Shown one piece after another: positions 54,019-62,416 of a stretch of 64,000 bases of DNA. Each line of letters begins with the position of its first letter. Position 1 is the stretch's first letter. The position numbers and the translations under genes are program-made. A model generated the notes under the pieces. The model worked only from the letters and a program-made list of their open reading frames with translations, searched no databases and was not told the DNA's origin. The stretch is from Winogradskyella helgolandensis (GTDB taxonomy: Bacteria; Bacteroidota; Bacteroidia; Flavobacteriales; Flavobacteriaceae): NCBI RefSeq assembly GCF_013404085.1, contig NZ_JABFHO010000001.1, positions 2,801,001 through 2,865,000 of the forward strand. Direction: 5' to 3'.

Positions 54019-55236
54019 ATGAAAAATTTCAAAATCTTAAGCTTTACAATTTTAATCGTAGTATTAACGAGCTGTTCTTCGCACAAATATGTTAACTATT
54101 TAAAAGACCATACCGAAGTTGTAGAAATGGCAGACACGCTTCAATTTAATTCCTTAGATGATGACTTTTATAATAATAAACTCTTTTTTGTAGGAGAGGT
54201 TCACGAAGTAGCATCATCACCACGAATTGATTATGCCATGTTCACGCAACTTAACGAGAAAGTAAACATAGACATTTACTTAGCGGAGATGGATATTGCT
54301 CAAGGTTATTATCTTCAGAAGTATTTAGAAGGATCCGATGAACATGAATTAAAAGATATCCTTAAAGAATGGGTAGTTTATATCGGAAGCATCTCTGAGC
54401 AATACCGAAACAAATGGGTGAAAATGCGAGCGTACTATACTACACTTCCAGAAGCTTCTAAATTTCAGCTTGTGGCTATCGATAAAATTTCAGATTTCAA
54501 TCTTTTAAGACAATTACTAAAAGAGAAATTACCAGTAGCATATCAATCAACAATTCCAACAGATGATGATGAATTAATATCTTGGTCAGAACAGGAGTTA
54601 ATTCCCATCATAGCGTCAGAAGAATCAAAGCTAACATCAGAGGATGCTAACCTTCTTAAGAACATTCAGTTTAATTTAGCGAACCATAAGAGAATAAGGT
54701 CTAGAGATCAATTCATGTATCAGAATTTCAAAAGATATTACACACAAAACCATTGGAAAGATGAAAATATTTATGGTGGTTTTGGATTTGCACACACTTT
54801 ACAAGCCTATGATTATATGTTAGCAGGGAAAATAAAAAAGGATACTACGATGCCATATCATAATAAAATGGTAAGCATGAATGCCTTATATGTAGATTCT
54901 AAATTAACAGTAGATAGCAGAGCATTGCCAAAATTCATGCAAGATAAAGGTCAGGATTTTACACGATTTAAGTATTCGCAAGATAATCGATTGTTCATGT
55001 ATATTCAAGGTATAGCGGATTATAAACGAGTAACGGAACCAAATTCTATAAGCTTATTAAAATTAGACGCTAAAGATTCACCGTACTTAAATTCTACCCG
55101 AGGAACGAAGGTTAAGAAGCTCATTATTATTTGGGACGGATATGATATTTTAGAGGGTACAGCAACCACAGATTATGCGCAATATGTATTTTTTGTAAGA
55201 AATGCAGATTGGATTACGCCTGATGGAAATATATAA
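54019..55236 (+). CDS. Lipoprotein with an EreA/ChaN-like fold
   Basis: A 405-residue lipoprotein with lipobox TSC (Cys19). The mature part has FFVGEVHEVASSPRIDYAMF, a form of the GExH motif found in erythromycin-esterase-like and ChaN-like domains, and later DIYLAEMDIAQGYY and GGFGFAHTLQAYDYM with a His that may pair with the first. These suggest a metal-, heme- or ester-binding fold, but I cannot say which. Expression may be controlled by the preceding LytTR regulator. Confidence 0.6.
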   Translation: MKNFKILSFTILIVVLTSCSSHKYVNYLKDHTEVVEMADTLQFNSLDDDFYNNKLFFVGEVHEVASSPRIDYAMFTQLNEKVNIDIYLAEMDIAQGYYLQKYLEGSDEHELKDILKEWVVYIGSISEQYRNKWVKMRAYYTTLPEASKFQLVAIDKISDFNLLRQLLKEKLPVAYQSTIPTDDDELISWSEQELIPIIASEESKLTSEDANLLKNIQFNLANHKRIRSRDQFMYQNFKRYYTQNHWKDENIYGGFGFAHTLQAYDYMLAGKIKKDTTMPYHNKMVSMNALYVDSKLTVDSRALPKFMQDKGQDFTRFKYSQDNRLFMYIQGIADYKRVTEPNSISLLKLDAKDSPYLNSTRGTKVKKLIIIWDGYDILEGTATTDYAQYVFFVRNADWITPDGNI

Positions 55237-55563
55237 ATTTGAATATAATTAATGTAAAATCATAAGCATAGCTAGCATAAAAAAAGTTAGATTTTGTTTG
55301 ACAATATGTAGGTCTTTGAGTAATCACCACATTAGAATTGATTATGGTGATGAGATTTCTCTGACCTCAGAATGACTACCGCATGTAGGTTTTATGATGC
55401 TTCTAAATTTTTAACCCTGAGTCTTAGACTTGGGGTTTTTAATTGCGTTCTTATGCTTAATGTATGGGTAAACAATGTTTTGATTCTGTTTAAATTATAA
55501 TTTAGTAAGTTTTATAAAGAAACAAATTAAATATATATTGCAGGATGAAGTAAGTTTACTAAA
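55237..55563. other. 327-base intergenic region
   Basis: Contains a small inverted repeat ATCACCA / TGGTGAT around 55322-55353, then a tract with CTCTGACCTCAGAATGAC similar to a degenerate dispersed repeat, and the hairpin copy D at 55413-55442. From 55443 on there is an AT-rich leader of the next gene. No open frame or RNA gene was recognised. Confidence 0.4.
55413..55442 (+). terminator. Hairpin, CCTGAG/CTTGGG family, copy D with compensatory changes
   Basis: AACCCTGAG / CTTGGGGTT, loop TCTTAGA, then T-run. Compared with copies A-C the outer T-A pair has become C-G on both arms, which keeps the stem. Lies 177 bases after the 54019-55236 stop. Confidence 0.65.
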
Positions 55564-57408
55564 ATGTCTGTCTCTTTTATGAATTCTATGTTTAGGGTAT
55601 CTGTATTAATTCTTTTAATGTGTATGTATTCCCTTGGTTTTACTCAAGATATTCATATAAAATCGAAGTCAGAACACATTCAGATTCTTAAAGATTCATC
55701 TTTTACAAATCAGATTACGATTCATTTTCCATATAGCGATGAACCACGGTTGTATCCAATTTTCTACGATACAGAGTTAGAAAAAGTTTCAGATATTCAG
55801 CTTTTTGAAATCAAAGGAAGGCGCTTAAAAAAAATAACTTTAAAAAAGATTAAAGAAGAGCAAGTTAATTTAGATTATATAACGAGTCAAAAGGTGAAAT
55901 CTGTTTTTATTCCAGCAGAAACAGAAGTACAGTTAATTTATAAGGTATCCTGCAGGGAACTTATGTATTTTTCTAGTTTGCCGTTGTTTTCATATAATCA
56001 GATTGACACCTTAAATTATGAGATAGATGTTCCTAATGAGTTTGTGCTAAGCCATAATACTATTCATAAAGACCTAATAACATCTCATTCTATAGATTCT
56101 ATTCATTCTGAGCATGGTTATCAATGGAAAGTCAAGGTGTCACCTATGAAAGTGGAGCCAGACCCTTTGCAGTTTTTTGGGATTTATAAAAATATGAAAG
56201 TACCATTAATGCGGGTTTTAGTTATGCCAAAATCATACGAAAACCAGTCTACTAAATATATGAACGATTGGTATTTTAAAAATGTTCTACCACAAAAAGG
56301 TTTAAATACAGCGGTGAGACAAAAATTAGATGAATTAACCTATAATGTTTCAGATTCGTTAGAAGTGGTTAGTATCATTTACGATTACGTGAGGACTAAT
56401 TTTAAATATGTAGCTATAGAAATAGGGATGGGAGCATTTATTCCGACGCATAGCAATACTGTTTTTTCTAACAAAGAAGGTGATTGTAAGGATCTTTCAA
56501 ACTTTTTATCAGAAGCATTACGTTATAAAGGTATTCATTGCGATTTGGCTTTGGCTGCAACTTTTGATCATATTAGTGATTGTGACTTTCCTTCGCTAAG
56601 CTCTGCTAATCATGTGATTTGTGTAGCGTATATTAATGATGAAAAACTATTGTTAGATCCCACAGACCCTATTCATGTGCAAGGTACACCAGTACAAAGC
56701 TTGCAAGATCGTACCATTTTAATTGTGAATGCAGAGGGTGGTGATTTTTATAAAGTTGAGCGTTTTAAACCAGAAGAGAACAAAATTAAGTACCAGTTAA
56801 ATTTGAAAATTAATCCTACTAATGATTTAATTGAAGGGACAGTTCAAATAGATTATACAGGTGTTTCAGGAAATTATTTAAGACGTATTCAAGATTATGA
56901 AGATCAAAAGGATTTTGCTACATTTAGTAATACGTTTTTTGAAGAGATTTTAGGAAATCAAAAACTATCTAATTTGGTTATCTCAGATGTGCCAAAGGAA
57001 TTAGATTTTAAAAGTGATATTTCTATTAATGGAAAAACGTTTAGCGATGGCATGAATAGGTATTTGTTTATTGATTTTCTGCCAAGACTTATAGATTCAG
57101 AAAGTAGAGAAACATTAATAGAGGGAACGTATTTAAATAATACCTTTAATAAAATTGTCACTGCAAAAATAAAATTAAACGAGGCTATAGACTTATTTGA
57201 ACCTATAGCGTATAATTACGAGGAAGAAGGGATGTTATTGCGACTTACTATTAGTGCTATTTCTAATCTAGAAATTGAGTGTTATTACGATTTTAGCCTT
57301 AATCATATTTTTGTGGAAGAGGAAAATGTCGATCCAATTAATAAAATATTGAATTCATTTAAAACAATAATTAATGAACCGATTGTTCTTAAGAAACTTA
57401 AAGATTAG
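55564..57408 (+). CDS. DUF3857/transglutaminase-like secreted protein
   Basis: A 614-residue protein with a signal peptide (about 1-27). A DUF3857 beta domain occupies about 40-235. A transglutaminase-like core (about 275-385) has GDCKD (catalytic Cys), His in ANHVICVAYI and Asp in LLLDPTDP, so the full Cys-His-Asp triad is present. A C-terminal beta region (about 400-610) follows. DUF3857/transglutaminase proteins are common in Bacteroidota, with unknown substrates in the periplasm. Its end overlaps the next gene by 35 bases. Confidence 0.85.
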   Translation: MSVSFMNSMFRVSVLILLMCMYSLGFTQDIHIKSKSEHIQILKDSSFTNQITIHFPYSDEPRLYPIFYDTELEKVSDIQLFEIKGRRLKKITLKKIKEEQVNLDYITSQKVKSVFIPAETEVQLIYKVSCRELMYFSSLPLFSYNQIDTLNYEIDVPNEFVLSHNTIHKDLITSHSIDSIHSEHGYQWKVKVSPMKVEPDPLQFFGIYKNMKVPLMRVLVMPKSYENQSTKYMNDWYFKNVLPQKGLNTAVRQKLDELTYNVSDSLEVVSIIYDYVRTNFKYVAIEIGMGAFIPTHSNTVFSNKEGDCKDLSNFLSEALRYKGIHCDLALAATFDHISDCDFPSLSSANHVICVAYINDEKLLLDPTDPIHVQGTPVQSLQDRTILIVNAEGGDFYKVERFKPEENKIKYQLNLKINPTNDLIEGTVQIDYTGVSGNYLRRIQDYEDQKDFATFSNTFFEEILGNQKLSNLVISDVPKELDFKSDISINGKTFSDGMNRYLFIDFLPRLIDSESRETLIEGTYLNNTFNKIVTAKIKLNEAIDLFEPIAYNYEEEGMLLRLTISAISNLEIECYYDFSLNHIFVEEENVDPINKILNSFKTIINEPIVLKKLKD

Positions 57409-59398
57409 TGTAATTTTTATAAGTTTAAGTCTTCTTTTTATGAGTCTTAAACCTTTAGAATTTAAAACAGAAGATCCATTTACGGAGCTTTGTAAAAACT
57501 CAGATGCTTATTATTTACATTCTTACAAAGATGTTACTTATGGAAAAAACTGGATGAGATACAAAATGTATGTCTCTGTCAATAACAAATTAGTTGTTAA
57601 TACTACAAAAGGAGTAGAAGATTATGCTTTTTTAAATTTAGATGAATATGTTAGTAATCATTTAAAGTCCATTAAAATTAGAACTTTAAAGGCAGATGGT
57701 TCTGTTGTGGAGTTAGATTCTAGTTTGGTCTTTAAACGAAGTTCTAAAAAAGAAAGATTTGGTGATATAAGCTATCCTGTGCCTGCAGTAGAACCTGGAG
57801 ATACTATAGAGACTTCGTATGTGTATTATAAAAATCTGAAAGAGTCAGAGTTGTTAAATTATGTAAATTTATATTCAGACTTGCCGAGTATGAATTCGCA
57901 ATACTCAGTAAAAACGGCTCGAGATATGACGGTACGTTATAAAGTGTATAACGATTTCCCAAAGCCCAAAATAGTTGTAAATGACTCAATGGTGTATTTA
58001 CAATTTTCAAAAGATAAAATTGAAGGTATTGTAGTTAATGATTTGTACTGTTTGCCATGTGAAAAGCCATACTTTTATTACGCATTAGAAAACAAAGACA
58101 GTGAACTAAAAACTTGGAAAGATGTCTATAATATAGAGTTTAATTTTCTAACGCAACCAATGGCCTTAGATTCTGATAGGTCATCGTATTATAAAAGATG
58201 GAAACGTAGAGTGCTTGGAACTGCTCAAGATAGTTCTAAATACTATAAGTTTAATTTATTGCATAATGAAGTATTAAATAACTTTACGATGCAACCGACT
58301 AATGAAGATGAGTTTATAAAATCTAATGGTTACTTTTTAAAGGAACAAAGATTCGATCCCTTTAGTATTAGACGTTTTTACAGACAGTTATTAGAAGATT
58401 TAGAAATTGACTATTGGGCTGTGTTCGGAAGAGAAAAACGTTTGGGACCAATAGATAAGCACTTAATTAGAAAGGGAGAATTCGCACATATATTTTTTGC
58501 CTTCGAAAATGAAAATGGTCATTTAAAATTTTTGTATCCACATGAAGATTTTTATATGTATCAAATTAATGAAATTCCAACTGAACTATATAGCACAGAG
58601 GCCGTGTTAGTTAAGCCATACTATAATGGTAAGAAGAAAAGAAAGGACAAGTTTATTGATAGAGATTTAGAACTAGCAGAAGTTGATTCTGTGTCTGTAA
58701 GTGTTATAGATTTACCAGAAATGAATTCAAATCACAACACAATCAATCAAACAATTTATGGTACTGTGGATATTGAGCAGAAAACGACCTCTTTTAAATA
58801 CCGATTTAGAGTTTCGGGAGGGCCATCTACTGAGTTAAGATCCTTTTTTAGTATGCTTGATCAAAATGAAGAAATAAGTGATTTTTATGATTCTTTAACC
58901 GAGTTTGAAGGAGAGGATAATACCATACAGATCGATACAGTCTTTAGTAGAACATTAAATAGAGATAAGCCGTTTGCTTATACAATTAATGGAGAAGGTA
59001 CATTGAATAATGTGGTGACTTTTATTAATGATAGTTTAGTGAGTCTTTCTATTGATAAATTAATCAATCACAAAACGTTAGAAAGTAGTTCTAAAACTTC
59101 TGATTTAAGTTATTTTTTAGATTTTAGTTATTCTGATATCTTAATATTTAACTTAAAATTCCCATGCGCAATTGAAGTATTGGGTATAGAGGATAGTAAT
59201 ATTAATTATAATGCTGATATTGGGGAATATACATTTAAGCTAAAAAAGAATCAGGATAACCAACTTAAGGTGGATTCCTATTACAATATCTTTAAGAGTA
59301 CAATTCCTAGCGAAAAATTTGAAGACTTGAAATTATTAAATGAACAGGTGAAAAACGCAAAAAATAAAAGATTAATTATTAAATTAAAAACGACTTAA
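57374..59398 (+). CDS. DUF3857-type protein lacking a visible transglutaminase triad
   Basis: A 674-residue paralogue-like protein of the same layout as the preceding gene: signal peptide (about 1-27), a DUF3857-type domain (about 40-230: YPVPAVEPGDTIETSYVYYK), a helical middle (about 235-400) and a C-terminal beta region. In the middle I find no GDC motif, so the transglutaminase core seems degenerate or replaced. The pair overlaps by 35 bases, so they are likely translated together and may form a complex of one active and one inactive partner. Confidence 0.78.
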   Translation: MNRLFLRNLKISVIFISLSLLFMSLKPLEFKTEDPFTELCKNSDAYYLHSYKDVTYGKNWMRYKMYVSVNNKLVVNTTKGVEDYAFLNLDEYVSNHLKSIKIRTLKADGSVVELDSSLVFKRSSKKERFGDISYPVPAVEPGDTIETSYVYYKNLKESELLNYVNLYSDLPSMNSQYSVKTARDMTVRYKVYNDFPKPKIVVNDSMVYLQFSKDKIEGIVVNDLYCLPCEKPYFYYALENKDSELKTWKDVYNIEFNFLTQPMALDSDRSSYYKRWKRRVLGTAQDSSKYYKFNLLHNEVLNNFTMQPTNEDEFIKSNGYFLKEQRFDPFSIRRFYRQLLEDLEIDYWAVFGREKRLGPIDKHLIRKGEFAHIFFAFENENGHLKFLYPHEDFYMYQINEIPTELYSTEAVLVKPYYNGKKKRKDKFIDRDLELAEVDSVSVSVIDLPEMNSNHNTINQTIYGTVDIEQKTTSFKYRFRVSGGPSTELRSFFSMLDQNEEISDFYDSLTEFEGEDNTIQIDTVFSRTLNRDKPFAYTINGEGTLNNVVTFINDSLVSLSIDKLINHKTLESSSKTSDLSYFLDFSYSDILIFNLKFPCAIEVLGIEDSNINYNADIGEYTFKLKKNQDNQLKVDSYYNIFKSTIPSEKFEDLKLLNEQVKNAKNKRLIIKLKTT

Positions 59399-59701
59399 TT
59401 GTGTCTTGTTTAATAAGTAGCCTGCTGTTTGTTAAACAGCGTTATAACTAAGTTTCTATTTATTGTAATTAGGATATAGAATTATTGTCTATTCTACGGG
59501 GAGTTTTACATTGGCCTTATGGAAGATACATCCAACATATTTGTTTTTTTTATAAGAATTGAACCGAAAAACTAAGTCTTAATCATTTCAAAAAAATATA
59601 ATCTAACTATTCCACTAATTAACTACATTTGCAATCGCAAAATTTGCGATTAAAAATTAACAAGTTTCCCACATTTGTGGGAACGAAAAACAAGTTTTTC
59701 G
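59399..59701. other. 303-base intergenic region before ychF
   Basis: A hairpin GCTGTTT / AAACAGC (59424-59440) close to the DUF3857 stop has no T-run, so its role is unclear. A -7 box TACATTTG lies at 59624-59631. The rest shows nothing I can name. Confidence 0.4.
59624..59631 (+). promoter_or_regulatory. -7 promoter element of ychF
   Basis: TACATTTG, exact TANNTTTG, 70 bases upstream of ATG 59702. Confidence 0.4.
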
Positions 59702-60796
59702 ATGAAAGCTGGAATTGTAGGATTACCAAACGTAGGAAAGTCAACCTTATTTAACTGTTTATCTAATGCCAAAGCGCAAAGTGCTAACTTTCCGTTTTGT
59801 ACTATAGAACCTAATATCGGTGTGGTAAATGTACCAGATCCAAGATTAGAGAAATTAGAAGAATTGGTTAATCCAGAACGTGTACTACCAGCAACTGTAG
59901 AGATTGTTGATATTGCAGGTTTAGTAAAAGGAGCTTCTAAAGGTGAAGGTTTAGGAAATCAGTTTTTAGCTAACATTAGAGAAACCGATGCTATTTTACA
60001 TGTATTACGTTGTTTTGACGATCCTAATATTATTCATGTTGATGGTTCTGTAGATCCTATTAGAGATAAGGAAACTATTGATATGGAATTACAGTTAAAA
60101 GATTTAGATACTGTAGATAAGAAATTAGATAAAGTTAAGCGTGCTGCAAAAACTGGTAATAAGGAAGCGCAGAAAGAAGAAGCAGTGCTTTTAAAAATAA
60201 AAGCAGGCTTAGAAGCAGGTGTTTCTGTTAGAGCTTTAGAATTTTCTGAAGAAGATTACGAAGATTTCGTTGTTCCGTCTCAGTTTATTACAGATAAGCC
60301 GGTAATGTATGTTTGTAACGTGGACGAAAGCGCAGCAAATACAGGAAACGCTTATGTAGATAAAGTTAAAGAAGCGGTTAAAGATGAAAATGCTGAGGTC
60401 TTAGTATTGGCTGTAGGTACAGAAGCAGATATTAATGAATTAGACGATTACGAAGAGCGCCAAATGTTCTTAGCAGATATAGGATTAGAAGAACCTGGTT
60501 CTGCAAAATTAATTAGATCAGCTTACAAGCTGTTAAAGCAACAGACCTATTTTACGGCTGGTGTTAAAGAAGTAAGAGCTTGGACTGTAAATATTGGTGC
60601 AACCGGACCACAAGCAGCTGGTGTAATTCATACCGATTTTGAAAAAGGATTTATTAGAGCAGAAGTTATTGCTTATAATGATTTTGTAGAATACGGAAGT
60701 GAAGCTAAAGTAAAGGAAGCAGGAAAAATGAAAGTAGAAGGAAAGAATTATATTGTTAAAGATGGAGATGTAATGCATTTCTTGTTTAATGTGTAA
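59702..60796 (+). CDS. ychF: YchF-type P-loop ATPase/GTPase (Obg family)
   Basis: Ribosome-associated, redox-linked ATPase of the Obg family. It starts at ATG 59702 ([20 protein letters not shown]), giving 364 residues, the usual length. The G1 loop is [10 protein letters not shown]3 region [10 protein letters not shown], and the G4 position reads NVDE (YVCNVDES) instead of NKxD, the known YchF trait behind its preference for ATP. A coiled coil lies in the middle, and the C-terminal TGS domain (about 280-364) ends in [13 protein letters not shown]. The longer open frame from 59675 is not favoured. Confidence 0.97.
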   Translation: MKAGIVGLPNVGKSTLFNCLSNAKAQSANFPFCTIEPNIGVVNVPDPRLEKLEELVNPERVLPATVEIVDIAGLVKGASKGEGLGNQFLANIRETDAILHVLRCFDDPNIIHVDGSVDPIRDKETIDMELQLKDLDTVDKKLDKVKRAAKTGNKEAQKEEAVLLKIKAGLEAGVSVRALEFSEEDYEDFVVPSQFITDKPVMYVCNVDESAANTGNAYVDKVKEAVKDENAEVLVLAVGTEADINELDDYEERQMFLADIGLEEPGSAKLIRSAYKLLKQQTYFTAGVKEVRAWTVNIGATGPQAAGVIHTDFEKGFIRAEVIAYNDFVEYGSEAKVKEAGKMKVEGKNYIVKDGDVMHFLFNV

Positions 60797-60805
60797 CTTG
60801 CACAA

Positions 60806-62218
60806 ATGATAGAGTATTTAAAAAAGATAAGTTTTAAACAGATTTTATTTTTTTTGGTGTGTGTGTTAGTTGTAGAGTTTCTACTGCTAAAACAGACACC
60901 TTTTTTTTGGGATGGTATTAGTAAATCGTCGCGTGCCAGTTGGATTTATGCCAATGGACTTACAGAATTTATTGTGCCTACTGAACGTAATTCTGGGCAT
61001 CCACCATTGTGGATTACCTTATTGGCTGTTTTCTGGACTATTTTTGAAAAAGCACTTTGGTCGTCACGATTGTTATTATTGATTGTTAATATTGGTGTCG
61101 TTTGGCAGCTAGTACTACTTTGTAAGAATAATTTTGTAAAATTGGTTTCAGCTTCTGCCGTTTTATTGGTGTTTTTAGAACCCACATTTATAGCGCAAAC
61201 CACTAATTTAAACAACGATATGTTGCTGTTGTTTTTTACGCTTCTTGGACTAAATGCGCTCATTAAATCGAAACCGGTACTTTTTGCTTTAGCATTGTCG
61301 GGTTTATTATTTACCAATCTCAGAGGTATTTATATTGTTATATCTATAGTTTTAATTCATGTCATTTACACGCGGTTCAAATTAATTAAAAACAGAAAAC
61401 CGATCTATTTAGGTTATGTTGTTGCGCTATTGAGTTTTGCTATGTTTTGTTATTTTCAATATGAAAAATTAGGTTGGTTTTTAATCACTCAGAAAGAAAA
61501 CTATAATGCGCAAAGACAATCGGTAGGGTTAAAACAAGTGCTCATAAATAGTATTGTCTATGCGAAAAGCTTTTTAGAATTCGGGCGCTTTATTATTGTG
61601 TTATTTCTATTGCCTTTATTAGTGAAATACATAAGAGATAAGTCGAATAGGAGTGTTAGAATTGATAGAATAGCCATTGCGTTTTTTGTGTTTGCCTTTA
61701 TCTTTTTTATAGGTATGGTGCCATTTTCAAACCCAATTGGTGATCGGTATTTTATGATTTGTTATTTATTGGCAGTTATTTTGCTCATTAATTTAATAAC
61801 ACATTACAACCTGTCTAAAAAACCATTAATGTATGTGGCTATTGTGTTGATGTTTATTTCTGGTCATTTCTGGATTTATCCTGCGACTCTTTCTCAATCT
61901 TGGGATAGCTCATTAGCATATTTAAATAGTTATACCGTTGAAGAGCAAATGGAATATTATATAGATTCAGTTGGGATAAAGCCTTCTGAAATAGGAACAC
62001 GAATTCGGTTTAATGAGCGGGATAATTCGGAATTTAAAGTGCTGACAGAAGCAGAGCGTTATACAGATTTTAATATTGAAACAAATCAATTCATAATGCT
62101 TTCTAATATAGATAATCAGACCAAAGATGATGAGTTAAATGAAATTATGACAAATTGGAAATTGATTAAAAGTTATTCTCAGTTAGGTGTTTTTATGTCG
62201 TTATATAAAAAAGAATAA
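60806..62218 (+). CDS. GT-C type membrane glycosyltransferase (family 39/PMT-like)
   Basis: A 470-residue polytopic membrane protein with about ten to twelve helices and a small C-terminal soluble domain (about 375-470). The first loop carries the acidic catalytic-type motif region WDGIS and the NSGHPPLW segment seen in lipid-linked sugar transferases of this class. It would transfer a sugar from a polyprenyl-phosphate donor to an acceptor on the periplasmic side. Donor and acceptor are unknown. It starts nine bases after ychF ends, so the two may be co-transcribed although functionally unrelated. Confidence 0.78.
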   Translation: MIEYLKKISFKQILFFLVCVLVVEFLLLKQTPFFWDGISKSSRASWIYANGLTEFIVPTERNSGHPPLWITLLAVFWTIFEKALWSSRLLLLIVNIGVVWQLVLLCKNNFVKLVSASAVLLVFLEPTFIAQTTNLNNDMLLLFFTLLGLNALIKSKPVLFALALSGLLFTNLRGIYIVISIVLIHVIYTRFKLIKNRKPIYLGYVVALLSFAMFCYFQYEKLGWFLITQKENYNAQRQSVGLKQVLINSIVYAKSFLEFGRFIIVLFLLPLLVKYIRDKSNRSVRIDRIAIAFFVFAFIFFIGMVPFSNPIGDRYFMICYLLAVILLINLITHYNLSKKPLMYVAIVLMFISGHFWIYPATLSQSWDSSLAYLNSYTVEEQMEYYIDSVGIKPSEIGTRIRFNERDNSEFKVLTEAERYTDFNIETNQFIMLSNIDNQTKDDELNEIMTNWKLIKSYSQLGVFMSLYKKE

Positions 62219-62416
62219 TTGAGCATAATTATATCAAATAAGACGTAAGATTAGGGGGTGTAATGTAAAAAGGTCTCGTTTTAGAGATGAAATTTAAAAA
62301 ACTCCAATGTTCTCAACATATTAATGCTGTTTTGTTAATTACTTTACCGCCTCCTTATTTCATGTTTTAAGCTATAGTATTATATTTAGCCTTTCATCTA
62401 AATTTTGCCCACTTTT

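Noticed and set aside
59424..59440. Hairpin GCTGTTT/AAACAGC as a terminator
   Set aside because: No T-run follows and the stem is only 7 bp, so it is mentioned under the gap but not called a terminator.
59675..59701. Longer start for ychF
   Set aside because: The nine extra residues come from an upstream TTG with no family support; YchF proteins begin at MKAGIVG.
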